Below, one piece after another: positions 53,105-63,119 of a DNA stretch of 64,000 nt. Both the position numbers and the translations under genes were made by a program. The notes beneath the pieces were generated by a model. It made no database searches and was not told the origin of the DNA. It was given only the letters and a program-made list of their open reading frames with translations. Position 1 is the stretch's first letter, and every line of letters starts with the position of its first letter. The DNA is from Nitzschia sp. pyKryTriq1 (lineage: Eukaryota > Bacillariophyta > Bacillariophyceae > Bacillariales > Bacillariaceae), in NCBI GenBank assembly GCA_956465555.1, contig OY101121.1, forward strand, positions 582,722 through 646,721. Reading direction: 5' to 3'.

Positions 53105-54445
53105 CTATTCGGAATCCGAGTCCATCAGCAGAGCAAACTTGTTGGCCGGAACCTGTGGCTTGGCAGGCGCTGCAGGAGCAGCTGCGGCCTCTGCTGCAGC
53201 TTTGGCGGCTGCTGCCGCAGCTCTTTCTTCGGGCGGTACCATATTTTGTTGCGCTTGGCGTTTGGCGGCTTGAGCACCTCGTCGTCCACCATTGGTCTCT
53301 CCCTTAGCTCCTCCTCGACCACTGCCGCTGCTACGGCCTCTCCCTCCTTCAGCAGCGCCACGGCCTCGTCCTCCTTCAGCAGCGCCGCGGCCTCGTCCTC
53401 CTTGAGAGCGCCGCCGATCGTTGTTGTCCTTATTCTGCTCTCCATTGTTTTCGCGATGCTTTTTCGGACCACGCTTCTCTTCCCAGGCTTGGGCATCGCG
53501 CGCCTTGGCGCCACCAAAGATGTTGGCCGATCCCTGTCCATCAATGGCGTCTTCCACCTTCTTTGTTCGGGGAGCGAGTTTCAAACTGGGTCGTTCTCCA
53601 GGTGGTGCTGGACCACCACCACCATCTTTGCTGTTCCCGTTATTGCGACGATCACTGTTGTTGAATTTGCCACCTCGGAATCGAGATCCATCAATGTTGC
53701 CGCCGTCCCCATGATTGCGGCGCTGCTGGTGAGAACCTCCTCGTTTGTTGTTGTTGTTGTCACGAGTCTTCCCATTCGCCGTATCTAGCTGAACCTTGCG
53801 TCCGGCAACAGTCCCTTCACCATCGTTCAACTGCATCAAAGTTTTGAGCTGTTGTGTTGTGTTGTGTTGTGTTTGATTTTCAATTCAATTCAATTCAATT
53901 CAATTCAACATTAAAACCAAAGTAAAGAAGTGACAATAAAAAAGTGAGAACACACGACAAAGAAACGACGAATAAGCCAGCAACGAACACACACACACAC
54001 ACACAAGCCGAGATCGAGGACCTCATCAAGACGACAGACGTACCTGATCCAACGTTTCCAACTCCAAATACCCGAAACCACGATGCTTGCCATCCCGTCC
54101 GAAGGAAATACGAGCACCCAAGATGTTGATCTCTTGCCCGAGGTTATCCAAGGCACACTTCGCCACTGCCGCCTTGAGTTCTTCCGGATCCTTCAAGGAG
54201 TACGCTAGATTACCAATGAACGCTGTAAACGGCGGCTTGTCTGGAAAGTCATAAACACGCGGGCCGGCGGGAGGAGCATCTCCCCCCACTACTGCTGGAG
54301 CAAAGGATTCTTCCGCTCCCGCCTCGCCCCCTTCGACGCCATCGGCTGATGGCGCTGCGTCCGCAAACTTCTGAGCTTTCAACTCGTCGGCCAGACCGTC
54401 GATAGATTCTTCGTCAGAGGAACAGTGATCCGCCCAGCTCTTCAT
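53105..54445 (-). CDS. eIF4B/eIF4H-like RRM protein
   Basis: Two exons, 54044-54445 and 53105-53848; intron 195 bp (GTACGT...CAACAG, phase 0), giving 381 residues. An acidic N-tail of ~75 residues precedes one RRM (about 75-160): RNP2 TAFIGNLAYSL, RNP1 KHRGFGYLEL, and after the splice LKTLMQLNDGEGTVAGRKVQ. The rest is disordered: Arg/Gly/Asn-rich with GGRGRGAAE repeats, the eIF4B-type RPSLKLAPRTK segment and an Ala-rich helix, ending NKFALLMDSDSE. The KFALLxDSDSE-like ending also recurs in RNA-binding translation factors. Role: assisting eIF4A in mRNA scanning (family inference). The intron carries GTTGT and CAATT microsatellites, and a TGAT run directly precedes the ATG. Confidence 0.85.
53851..53907. 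repeat. Intronic pentanucleotide microsatellites
   Basis: (GTTGT)n at ~53851-53872 and (CAATT)n at ~53881-53907, both inside the intron of the eIF4B-like gene. Confidence 0.8.
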
Positions 54446-54473
54446 GATTGATTGATTGATTGATTGATTGATT
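54446..54473. repeat. (GATT)n microsatellite abutting a start codon
   Basis: Seven GATT units immediately 5' (on the minus strand) of the ATG of the eIF4B-like gene, so they form part of its 5' leader. Confidence 0.8.
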
Positions 54474-56438
54474 ATAGTTTCTCAAATGAAATGTGATTCA
54501 AGATGCTGCAGTACGTGTATGTGTGTACGAAGTATTGAATTGAACTGAGCAACAAGTGAACCTTTGAAGAATCGTGGAAAGTAAGTAATCCGAATTTCAA
54601 GCGCCGACGATGATGACGACTCCGTCTGTGGTGCTTGCTGCTGCTGTTTCGCGTTGGCTTTCAATGGATCAACAAATAATAATGATAATCGAAACGAGAG
54701 TACTTGTACCGTCGGTCCGCCAGAAGCTTTGCAAACTGGAAATGACAACTAAGAGCGGGTCTACAACTTGGTCTAGGTTTTGAAAGGGGTTGTAGTAGTT
54801 GATGTTGTTGAATGTAATGTTGCAATACTGTACGACCAAGAAAGCAAGTTTAGCACTGACTCTAAAAACTATGGCAAAAGAGGAAGGGGAGGAACACACG
54901 ACGCCAGCAGAGAAAACTCAACTATCGGTAGAAAAAGATGCTGCATCGTCATACTCCTTTGGCCGAGCGGCCATTGGCCACCGACCAATGAAGTCGCGCG
55001 GTCAACTGCGCAGGCGTGGCCGTTCGACGTGTGGAGTGTTGAAGTGTTCAAGAAGTAGTGGAGAAAAATTCGATGCGCGAAGATCGCGCGAGCAGGTTCG
55101 GAGAGCCACCCAAAAAGTTGTTCCCGCAAGAACGAACGAATGATGAAAGATGATATGGATCCAATAATCTCAATTTTTCTTACAAAAAGACTCTAGTAGG
55201 CTATTCTAATCTATCGGCGGCAGCAGTTTGATCCTGTTGAATGATAAAAATTGAAATGGAGAGATGACAGGCATTCCCTTGGAACGACAGAAGTAAGGTG
55301 TGTGACAGAATGATGTATTTGGAGGCGGCAAGTTGCTTTTGGAGGAGCTAATGTCACTGGACGAGAATGGATTTTTTTTATTGTTCTTGCAGCATTCATT
55401 ATTCACATCATCGTCAATCAATGGCAGCGACGCAAACTGAAAATGATGAAATTTCCACTCCAATTTACTATCACGACGGTCTTATGATTAGTTGGAAGTG
55501 ACAATTGCTCGTCCTTGGCGTCAGTGGTATCCTCCAAAAGGGAGACATGCTGCTTTCGCACGGGGCGAGTAGTCATGGATAACGTGATATCAACGGAGCC
55601 TAACCATACTGAAATCAGTTCTTGCTTGCTTGATGACGATCACGATAACGATGATGAGAGTGAAATATCCATGACCGACTGACAGTATTATTTTAATGGA
55701 ATGTCATTGACGTATCTCATTTCTTTTGTTTCGATTCTGATGTAGTGGTCGTCGCTGTCGATAGTGGTGAGAGGCTAATACCCTTCGATGCAATGCAATG
55801 CAATGCAATGCTGAATTTGACTGCTACATTATTTCTTCACGTCATCAGTTTGTCTTCAAATGAAGATTAAAACATTTTTTCACAACAATTCTGACACCTC
55901 TAATGCTAGATCATGAATTTGATCGATGATCTGAAAGTGAAATCTGATGTCGACTATTACTCTGATGCGAAGAAATAATGGCGGAGCGCGTTTGCCAATG
56001 GTCGCTTTCTCAAAAAGTGGTATACGTTATTACGACTTGTCGAATGATGAGGCTCACGTCATTGTTTTTTTTCTTTGTGTGTTTGTTAGCTGGACGGTGC
56101 TTGCACTTCCATTTTCCTTGGGAATAGCAGAGGTGTTCATGGCCGCCCCGTAGCAAATAGGGCATAAACTCGGGTACTCAACACGGGCTGGACTCGAAGC
56201 GTCTGCTTGAATCCCCTTTATACCGGCACTCGGACTGGTTCGTCCACTTGAGATGTAACTTGCGAGACCGGCATTCACGCTGCCTTGTACTACTACTCGA
56301 AGCCTGACAAAGTTCGCCGTTCTACTGGAAAGGATAAGATACCCGGGTTGAAGATCTGCCCCATCTAGACTTCTTTGATAATCAGTATTAGCTTAGCTAT
56401 TCAGATCGACTCAAACCTATTCAGCCTTCCTTTCCTTT
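54474..56438. other. 2-kb intergenic region, no gene assigned
   Basis: Between two leftward genes. A frame at 54799-55143 (containing KEEGEEHTTPAEKTQLSVEK) is the best coding candidate but has no homology and no good start. A (CAATG)n run lies at ~55788-55811. The stretch 55200-56400 holds no frame I would trust. Promoter of the eIF4B-like gene lies at its left end. Confidence 0.4.
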
Positions 56439-57310
56439 TCATCGCTTGCTTTTCTTCTCCGTGGCATTATTCTGTAGATACAAAAGCATCAACCCAATCA
56501 TTGTACCAACCACGTAACCATACGTTCTTCATACACATAGACAAAACAAGAAAAGGTGCAGACAGTCGGGTGAGCTCAGAAATAATGTAAAAGTGAAAAC
56601 TTCGGCGCGCGCCTTTTGAATTCTTACCCTCCCAGCAAGATTGGCAGCGGCCAACGCTGGATTTGAACACCTCGGTCCAAAACCGATAGCACTTGAAAAG
56701 GGATGCTGAACAGCAACATGCCATACAGCCTAGATGAAGCCAAAAGATCTGAAAAGTCTGTAAACGGCATCTCTTCCATGATGTTCTTGGAAGTCTTTCC
56801 GTTCGAGGTTGAAGTGAGCAGTGCTCCAATGTAGATTGCTGACAAAATCGAGTGTTTCCAATGCTTGGTCATGTTGTCTCCACAGAGTGCAAAAAGGGCG
56901 TAGGTTGTCAGCGACAATTTCAATAGAGTAAGCATGTTCTTAGAAAAATGTTGTGGTGCTTTGGCTAGCCAGAAAATCAACATGACCACGACCGGAAACA
57001 TTGTAAAAGACGCGACATTTGCGATCTGAAAGGGGGTGGCGGCAATCTCGCTGGGATCCATGTGCTCCTTCAAGGCGGCGAACAATGGAAGTGTCAGGGA
57101 TGAGAAAGGGGTACACGTTTTCAAAAGCTCATTTGTCGAAAGGATTCATCGTACCATATCTGCTTTCCCTAGTTTGAGAGGGTTCAACAAGATTATGTGT
57201 TGCCATCCAAGCAAAAGCATGATGGAAAGCACCGCCAGGAACACCCGAATAAGATGGACAGCCTTTTCCTCTGTGTAGTATGGCTTTGCTTTTGTATTTA
57301 CTGCTGCCAT
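56439..57310 (-). CDS. PIGF-like: PIG-F/GPI11-like GPI-anchor biosynthesis membrane protein
   Basis: Three exons read by eye: 57155-57310, 56628-57067 and 56439-56526, with introns of 87 bp (phase 0) and 101 bp (phase 2), giving 227 residues (human PIG-F has 219). Both introns begin GTA and end GAAG. The joined protein has about six membrane segments. The PIG-F family end is restored only by splicing: LSVLDRGVQIQRWPLPILLG continues as GTYGYVVGTMIGLMLLYLQ, matching the PLDWxRPWQxWPI...GxxxGYxxG pattern. An earlier loop reads ALFALCGDN where relatives have FGAP. The C-terminus KKSKR is Lys-rich, as in ER membrane proteins. Role: with PIG-O/PIG-G it helps add ethanolamine phosphate to GPI precursors in the ER. 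Confidence 0.78.
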
Positions 57311-57869
57311 GGTTGTTAGTATAAGTTGCCGATATATTGAAAGAGAATACAAATAAAACAATGTGCACCTTTGGTTTCTTTTTTCTTCTACCGGTAGTGT
57401 TCTTGTGCCACTTGTGCGTGGGCAGATCGACGTTTGACAGCAAGCAGCTATGATTACATCAAAGTTTCCGGCTTCCGTTTCTCTCGAGATCTCGATGATC
57501 ATCTCCTTTCCGGCTTTCTGCCATTTTTTTCGACCAACTAGTACTGACGTACTCGTACGACTTTGTCCGTCAAAGGTCTGATTGGGTCCGTTTTTGCCCG
57601 TTGCCAATCATCAAAAAGTCCATCGAGTCGTCGTCGTCGTCAGTCGTCATCATCGCATCATACTGTAATATGCTAAATTTCTCGCACACACATCGCAGAA
57701 TGATGTTTTTCGTTCAAACGCTACCAGTACGATACCGGTACAAATACACCTGTAGCTCGAGACGACGTCTCGTTCGTTATTGTCGGCTAGTTTGGTGTTG
57801 TCGAGAACAACGAACAACATGTGGGATGTGGGATCATAGTATTGAGTTGTAAGTAGTTGTGGGTGCCAG
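57311..57869. promoter_or_regulatory. Divergent intergenic region
   Basis: 559 bp between outward-facing genes. (GTCGTC)n near 57623-57645 and a short GTACGATACCGGTAC string at ~57726. No gene seen. Confidence 0.4.
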
Positions 57870-59526
57870 ATGACACAACAGCAAATCTCAAAAGCTTCGA
57901 CTACAGCATATCGTTGTTCACAGTATAGCATGACGATACGGCAGGATCACTTGATAAATCACAGATCATGGACGATCGCCTTATTTTCTATCACGACGAT
58001 CCTTCTGTTTGCCGACCAAAATTTGATGGCACCGAATCTGACCGAAATGGCCGAGGAGTTTGGCTTTGATGAAGAAGAACGCGATCGAAAACTGGGAGGT
58101 GATATATCGTTGGCCTTCTTTCTTTTGGGAGCGCCCGCCTCGATGGTTATTGGTTTTCTGACAGACTCGAGTGATCGGTCTGTGGTGTTTGCGTGGACGG
58201 TATTTATCGGTGAAGGAGCTTGCTTCGCGACGTATTGGGTTCAAAACTACGGCCAACTTTATGTATGTCGAGCAATTACTGGATTTTCTGTTGGAGGGGC
58301 CGTCCCGCTGATATATTCGGTTCTCGGGGATCTATTTGCAGCTGAAGATCGGCATGTTGTCAGTGCGTTGGTGTCCTTCGGAACTGGTGCCGGTATAGCC
58401 GTCGGACAAGCTGTGGCAGGATTTCTGGGACCCGTGTATGGTTGGAGACTTCCATTTCTAGTCGTAGCTGTTCCTGCTTTGGTTACCGCTGCAATGGTAT
58501 TATTTACTGTCCCAGATCCAGAGCGAGGCGCCATGGAGTCCTCAGTACTAGACAGTCAAGACGAGCAAGACGAAGGAGGCGTTGCCTTGGTGAGCATACA
58601 CCAGCCAATAACGCACAAGTACAATGATATGCCTTCCCCGACAAAGGATGACGAGCTGCCACAAAATGTCACGACCCGGATGCAACATAGCCCGCAAGGA
58701 GTAGAAGAATACTTTGACGGCGTGTGTGAGGATCACTACTCTTATGCTAGTGTCTGGGGTTCTGATTTGAAGTTGCATCTCCGAACGATGATCAAATTGC
58801 TATCGACGCCAACAGTGCTCTTAGCCATCGTGCAAGGTGCTCCTGGCTGTATTACTTGGTAAGTTTCATTTCTTTGGACTTCTTATCACTCCATGATGAT
58901 GTACCAAGGCACCTTCTGATCATTTGTATTTTAGGGGCATAATAAATGTGTTCTTGAACGATTTTCTTTCCGAGGACAGAGGATTCAGTGTTCAAATGGC
59001 CACCACCACTCTCATGTTTTTCAGCCTTGGAAATGGGATCGGACTGTTTTTACTTGGCGGAGGCATGGGTCAAAGATTATATAGGATCGACAAAAGATAC
59101 CCAGCACTCTTGGCCGGTGCTTCAGCAATCGGCGGTTGCATCCCACTATGGCTCTTATTCAATAGTGTGGATGTTTATACCGCGTATTGGCAGGTGATAT
59201 TCGTCTCGGTCCTCGCTGGCTTTGGAAGTGGACCAACGGGTCCGATCATCAAAGCTACTCTAACCAATGTCACCCATCCAAGAGCCCGTGGTCAAGCCTT
59301 TGCATTTTTCAACTTGTTTGACGATTTTGGAAAGGGGCTCGGCCCATTCTTTGTGTCCCTTCTGATATCTGGTATGGGTGGTCGATTGCCAGCGTTCAAT
59401 GTAGGTATATTGGGATGGCTGATATGCGGAGTGGCGAACCTTGCAGTTTTCTTTTTTGTCCAGAAGGATGAAGCCAACTTGCAAGCGGAGATCGCTTTGA
59501 GAAGCGATCGCAACCTGTCCATCTAG
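57870..59526 (+). CDS. MFS transporter, spinster-like
   Basis: Two exons, 57870-58858 and 58935-59526; intron 76 bp (GTAAGT...TTTTAG, phase 2), giving 526 residues. Twelve membrane segments are arranged 6+6 with an acidic cytosolic loop of ~90 residues in the middle. The N-half has LFADQNLMAPNLTEMAEEFG (the D-x-N membrane-1 motif typical of spinster-type carriers), GFLTDSSDRSVVFAWT (motif A) and CRAITGFSVGGAVPLIYSVL. The second half includes GFGSGPTGPIIKATLTNVTH and the repeat of motif A in RIDKRYPALLAG. Spinster family members export lysosphingolipids or lysophospholipids; other substrates are equally possible here. Confidence 0.85.
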
Positions 59527-59811
59527 TATTGATATGCATACGCTGTAAATAGTATTTTGAGAATCGACCCAATACTCTAGATATTGTTGGCTAGCTACTA
59601 GTCTCTTATTCCATTACGTCCGGTGACGTATCACATCTATCACAAAAATCAACCCCCCAGGATTGAAACAGCCCTGTCCTACTCTTTCCGGTGAATGCCG
59701 CCGAGGATAGACCTAAAGTCTCATGCCTGTGCCGTGATACAGATACAGCGTCATATTCCGTGCACAATATATTGATACAACAAACGAATGTCTGACAACA
59801 TTCCTCCCCAT
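59527..59811. other. Convergent 3' spacer
   Basis: 285 bp between convergent genes; CTAGATATTGTTGGCTAGC near 59576 and no gene. Confidence 0.35.
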
Positions 59812-60319
59812 TTAGGATTGCGCAGTTCCATCCATAGATACACGCGACTTGTCCGGTTTATCACCACGGACAGCTTCTCGGTACTTGTTCAGATAAAGCT
59901 TCAATGGCTCTACATATTTGTCGAAACCCAGAGTTGACATGGCCCACAGAAGATCATCACCGTTGATTGTTTTCCTCTTTTCTTGCAGACACTTGTCACT
60001 GGCTTCCGAAGTAATGAAAGAGATGAATTCCGAAACACATTCCTGGACGGTCTCCTTGGAGTCCTTTGCAATCTTGGCGTTCTCCGGGAGAGTATTCTTC
60101 ATTATCCGCGCGATGTTCGCGATTGGCAGGTACCGGTCCTAAAATGCACAACAAAGGAAATTCGGCTTGGAGATGAGTCGTCGTCGCCGTTTCGGGACGT
60201 TCCTCGTATTCCTCACGTACCTGCTCACGGATCTCTTCATACTCGTCGCCAGGTGGGATCTTCGAGTCAGCTACTGCTTGCGCAGCTTCGCTAAGTGCAG
60301 GGGAGGGAGCATCAGACAT
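59812..60319 (-). CDS. NF-YB: NF-YB / HAP3 CCAAT-binding subunit
   Basis: Two exons, 60221-60319 and 59812-60138; intron 82 bp (GTACGT...TTTTAG, phase 0), giving 141 residues. The short N-tail ([16 protein letters not shown]) leads into a complete histone-fold domain: [60 protein letters not shown] and [20 protein letters not shown]. These are the residues that pair with NF-YC and contact NF-YA and DNA in animals and plants, with only conservative changes. Role: sequence-specific CCAAT-box transcription factor subunit. Confidence 0.96.
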
Positions 60320-60926
60320 CTTGAATAGTTCTCTGTTGTTGTTCTACAGTATTACTCTTTTGCAATGAACGAGCGGGTTTAGCATAATGCATCATGGTGT
60401 AGAAAGGGAAAAAGGGCGAGAGATCAACATCACCTACGAAGGTCATCGCACCTACTGTACCTGTACTTTTTCACTGTAGGATTTACGTAAAAAATCTACC
60501 ATCAATCTGCGTGCGTTGATCTGGCCTGTCGGCTGACAGAAATTCTCGTCTGAGAGAATTCCACGTGTCGTGATGAGGACGGCCAATGCTTTAAGGCGGT
60601 CAGCGTACAGACACCTGAAACTGTTTTGGAGCTTGTTTAGTCCCCAGCAAGGTGTCTACCTGTTCAAAAATCGACCGACACGGAGAATACTGTAGTACGA
60701 ATAGTTCTCTTGTAGCTAGCAAGTCTAGACTACTCTTACAGAAGAGCAAAAGAGTGTGATGTACTCTCTCTATAGATGGACGACTCCTAACTCAGTACTG
60801 GTAATTTTCATTCATTGTTTGATTCCGAGTTATGAATTCTCGGGAGGACCATCTTCATTAAACTAGTAGAGTGCCGTAGTCTAGCTCTTTCGAATTCACC
60901 GTACCGTCTGTAACGTAACGCTCGGC
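60320..60926. other. Intergenic between two leftward genes
   Basis: 607 bp. AGAGAATTCCACGTG-like and CTAGCTAGCAAGTCTAGACTAC strings; short GTACTGTACCTGTAC at ~60455. No gene seen; likely the NF-YB promoter. Confidence 0.4.
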
Positions 60927-62558
60927 TTACTCTTCTTCTGCCTCATCCTTTTTAATACCTAATGTATTAAAACTGTCCCACGGATTTTCCTCGTCCACGC
61001 CTAGACGAATCCATTGAGTTACGATCTTCTTTTCACCCTCAAATACTGGACACCCACTATGCTCGGTGAATCCTACAAACGATCGAATACAAGAGAAAAT
61101 CAAGTGAGACAATATCATGGCATCGTCCATATAAGTCAAAATACACTTAGCTGCATGTCATACTTACCGTTGTCCATGATTAACTTCTCGGGGTCAATAT
61201 ATGAGAAGAAAATCCCATTTCCCTGTTTGGGTTTAACGTGCACTCCTGCGTTGCGGAAGTTCGTGTGGCCACCTTTGGCGGGTACAGTACAATACAACAC
61301 CATCGTCGCCATTCGATTCCCAGACTTGAAAGGCATTCCAGTACATTCTCCGTCACAGTGAGGGGTGTATCGATCGGGCGCCGTATCATTTTCTCCTCGA
61401 CCGAAGTATTGGATGCTCATTAAGTCTTCTTGACCGAATTCGTTGATTCCTAGACCAAGTACGTGCTCCGCGTAGTCATAGACTCTACGAGACAATCGAG
61501 CTATCGCGTTGCCCTTCGCTTCTTCCGCCCATGGCACCTTGATGCCCGCTTGCATCGCCTTTCGGTGCTCGGAAAAGTGCGACCCTCCCTTGCCATCGGC
61601 GACTGAAGCCCTATGCAACTTGGATGCGGCAGCCTCTTCCATAGCCTTACATTCATCTTCGTTGATAAAGTCTTCAATCACATGGACTTTGGACGCCGGT
61701 CGATCGAACATGACCTGCACAGACCGCTTCTTTCTGTCCTTAGCACCCGACCACGAAACAACTTCAACTGGATCCGAAGTGTTCAAACCAATATCCACGC
61801 ACGTATAATTCTCCATTTGAGCTGCCATGTCCCTTCGGATCTTTCCCTGAAATGCAAGCTCTTCGTTGGCTTTCGATAGCGTTTCGGCCACTCCCGTCTC
61901 GACGCAGGCTACCAAGTCGTCCATTGCCAGCATGGTCAACTTGGCATCTCCATTTGCACGGGTCAACTTTTCTTTGGCAGCATCTTGGCACTCTTTCACA
62001 AGTCCTTGTGCCTCTTGTTTGGCGCGAATTTGATCATCCTCAAAGACAATTTCAAAGTCTTTATTCAAAGTGGCAGCTAGTAGAGAATAATCACCACAAC
62101 CGAGCAAATTTCAAAATAAGTTAGCACGAAGGGGCAAGGTATCCAGTGATTGTACAAGCATGTACTCGTATGTCAAGGCAAAATTCGAACAAGCTCCAGC
62201 TGTTTCTACTCCTACTATACTTACTTTGCTCGGAGTTTTCCGTGACCGCCAAGTAGTTGGTGCGACAAGTTTGTTCTTCGCCCTTGCACGTTCCAGTCTT
62301 GCTGGAAGGCAATTCACGGATCTCAAACTCGTGCCCAATGAAACTGTTGAGGTTGAAGGAAGCTCCATTCAGTACGTTCGGGGTGCTCATTATCGATAGA
62401 GCTCCCGTCTGAGGATGAACCCAGTAAATCTCGACCTTGGAGCCCGACTCGTTGAGGATTTTAATCGGACGTTCGGTCGCTTTCGTTGTTGGCGGCGCTG
62501 CGGCGCAGACTGCTAGCAACACGGCGAGGCCTGCAAGTACTGGTACTCTCTTCCACAT
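60927..62558 (-). CDS. Secretory prolyl 4-hydroxylase with VHL-beta-like N-terminal domain
   Basis: Three exons, 62225-62558, 61168-62076 and 60927-61072 (introns 147 and 95 bp), giving 462 residues. A signal peptide (VPVLAGLAVLLAVCAAA, cut near 22) is followed at about 30-110 by a beta domain whose pattern fits VHL: KILNESGSKVEIYWVHPQTG, then NLNSFIGHEFEIREL. Trp46, Ser72 and His76 align with VHL Trp88, Ser111 and His115. A helical region (about 120-200) leads to the 2-oxoglutarate/Fe(II) domain: HCD at 351-353, then HTNFRNAGVHVKPKQGNGIF, then His419 and Lys429 in HSGCPVFEGEKK. All iron and 2-oxoglutarate ligands are present. The C-terminus ends DEAEEE, without a clear KDEL. Reaction: hydroxylation of peptidyl proline in the ER. 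Confidence 0.88.
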
Positions 62559-63119
62559 GACGATGTTGGTTGTTAATCAGGCGATGGTCGATCGAAGAAT
62601 GGAATGGCCAAACAAACAGGTAGGCGAGAAAAAATGGTATATGGTATGTTCGACAGACTTTCTTTCGCCTCGCCTTTTTGGTTTGTGGTCATTGTCGGGC
62701 TTCGATCGATCGCAGTATTCCTGGTACTGGTACATAATATGTACTACGTGTAGTGTAGTTTCTATCCGTTGTTCTTTCGCAAGAAGGCACGATTTCAAAC
62801 GGGGCCGACAGGCTCGCGCGACGCGAACCCCGAAATGCCGTCGTTCGAACGGGTCAACGCGAATAAGAACTTGGTTCGAACGGGTCAGATATCCACGAAA
62901 ACGCGCATACTGTAGAAGTACCAGCTAGGACGTGTAGGGACCTACAGTACAAGTACGGTTTTCCTAAAAGCTAAGATGGCTGCAAAGATCCAAGATCCGT
63001 AATCCGTACTCGTAGAAAGACAATACCGCAATGGATAATGGCAACTACTACTGTAGCTATGATGTATTGATTTTGATTCTTCTCTTATTCGTACCCACGC
63101 ATTGCAAAATAATCAAAAA
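62559..63119. promoter_or_regulatory. Divergent intergenic region
   Basis: 561 bp between outward-facing genes. Two TTCGAACGGGTC repeats occur at ~62844-62887; GTACTGGTACATAATATGTAC near 62722. No gene seen. Confidence 0.4.

Noticed and set aside
54799-55143. 114-codon open frame
   Set aside because: No homology, poor start context, and Arg-rich composition typical of chance frames here.
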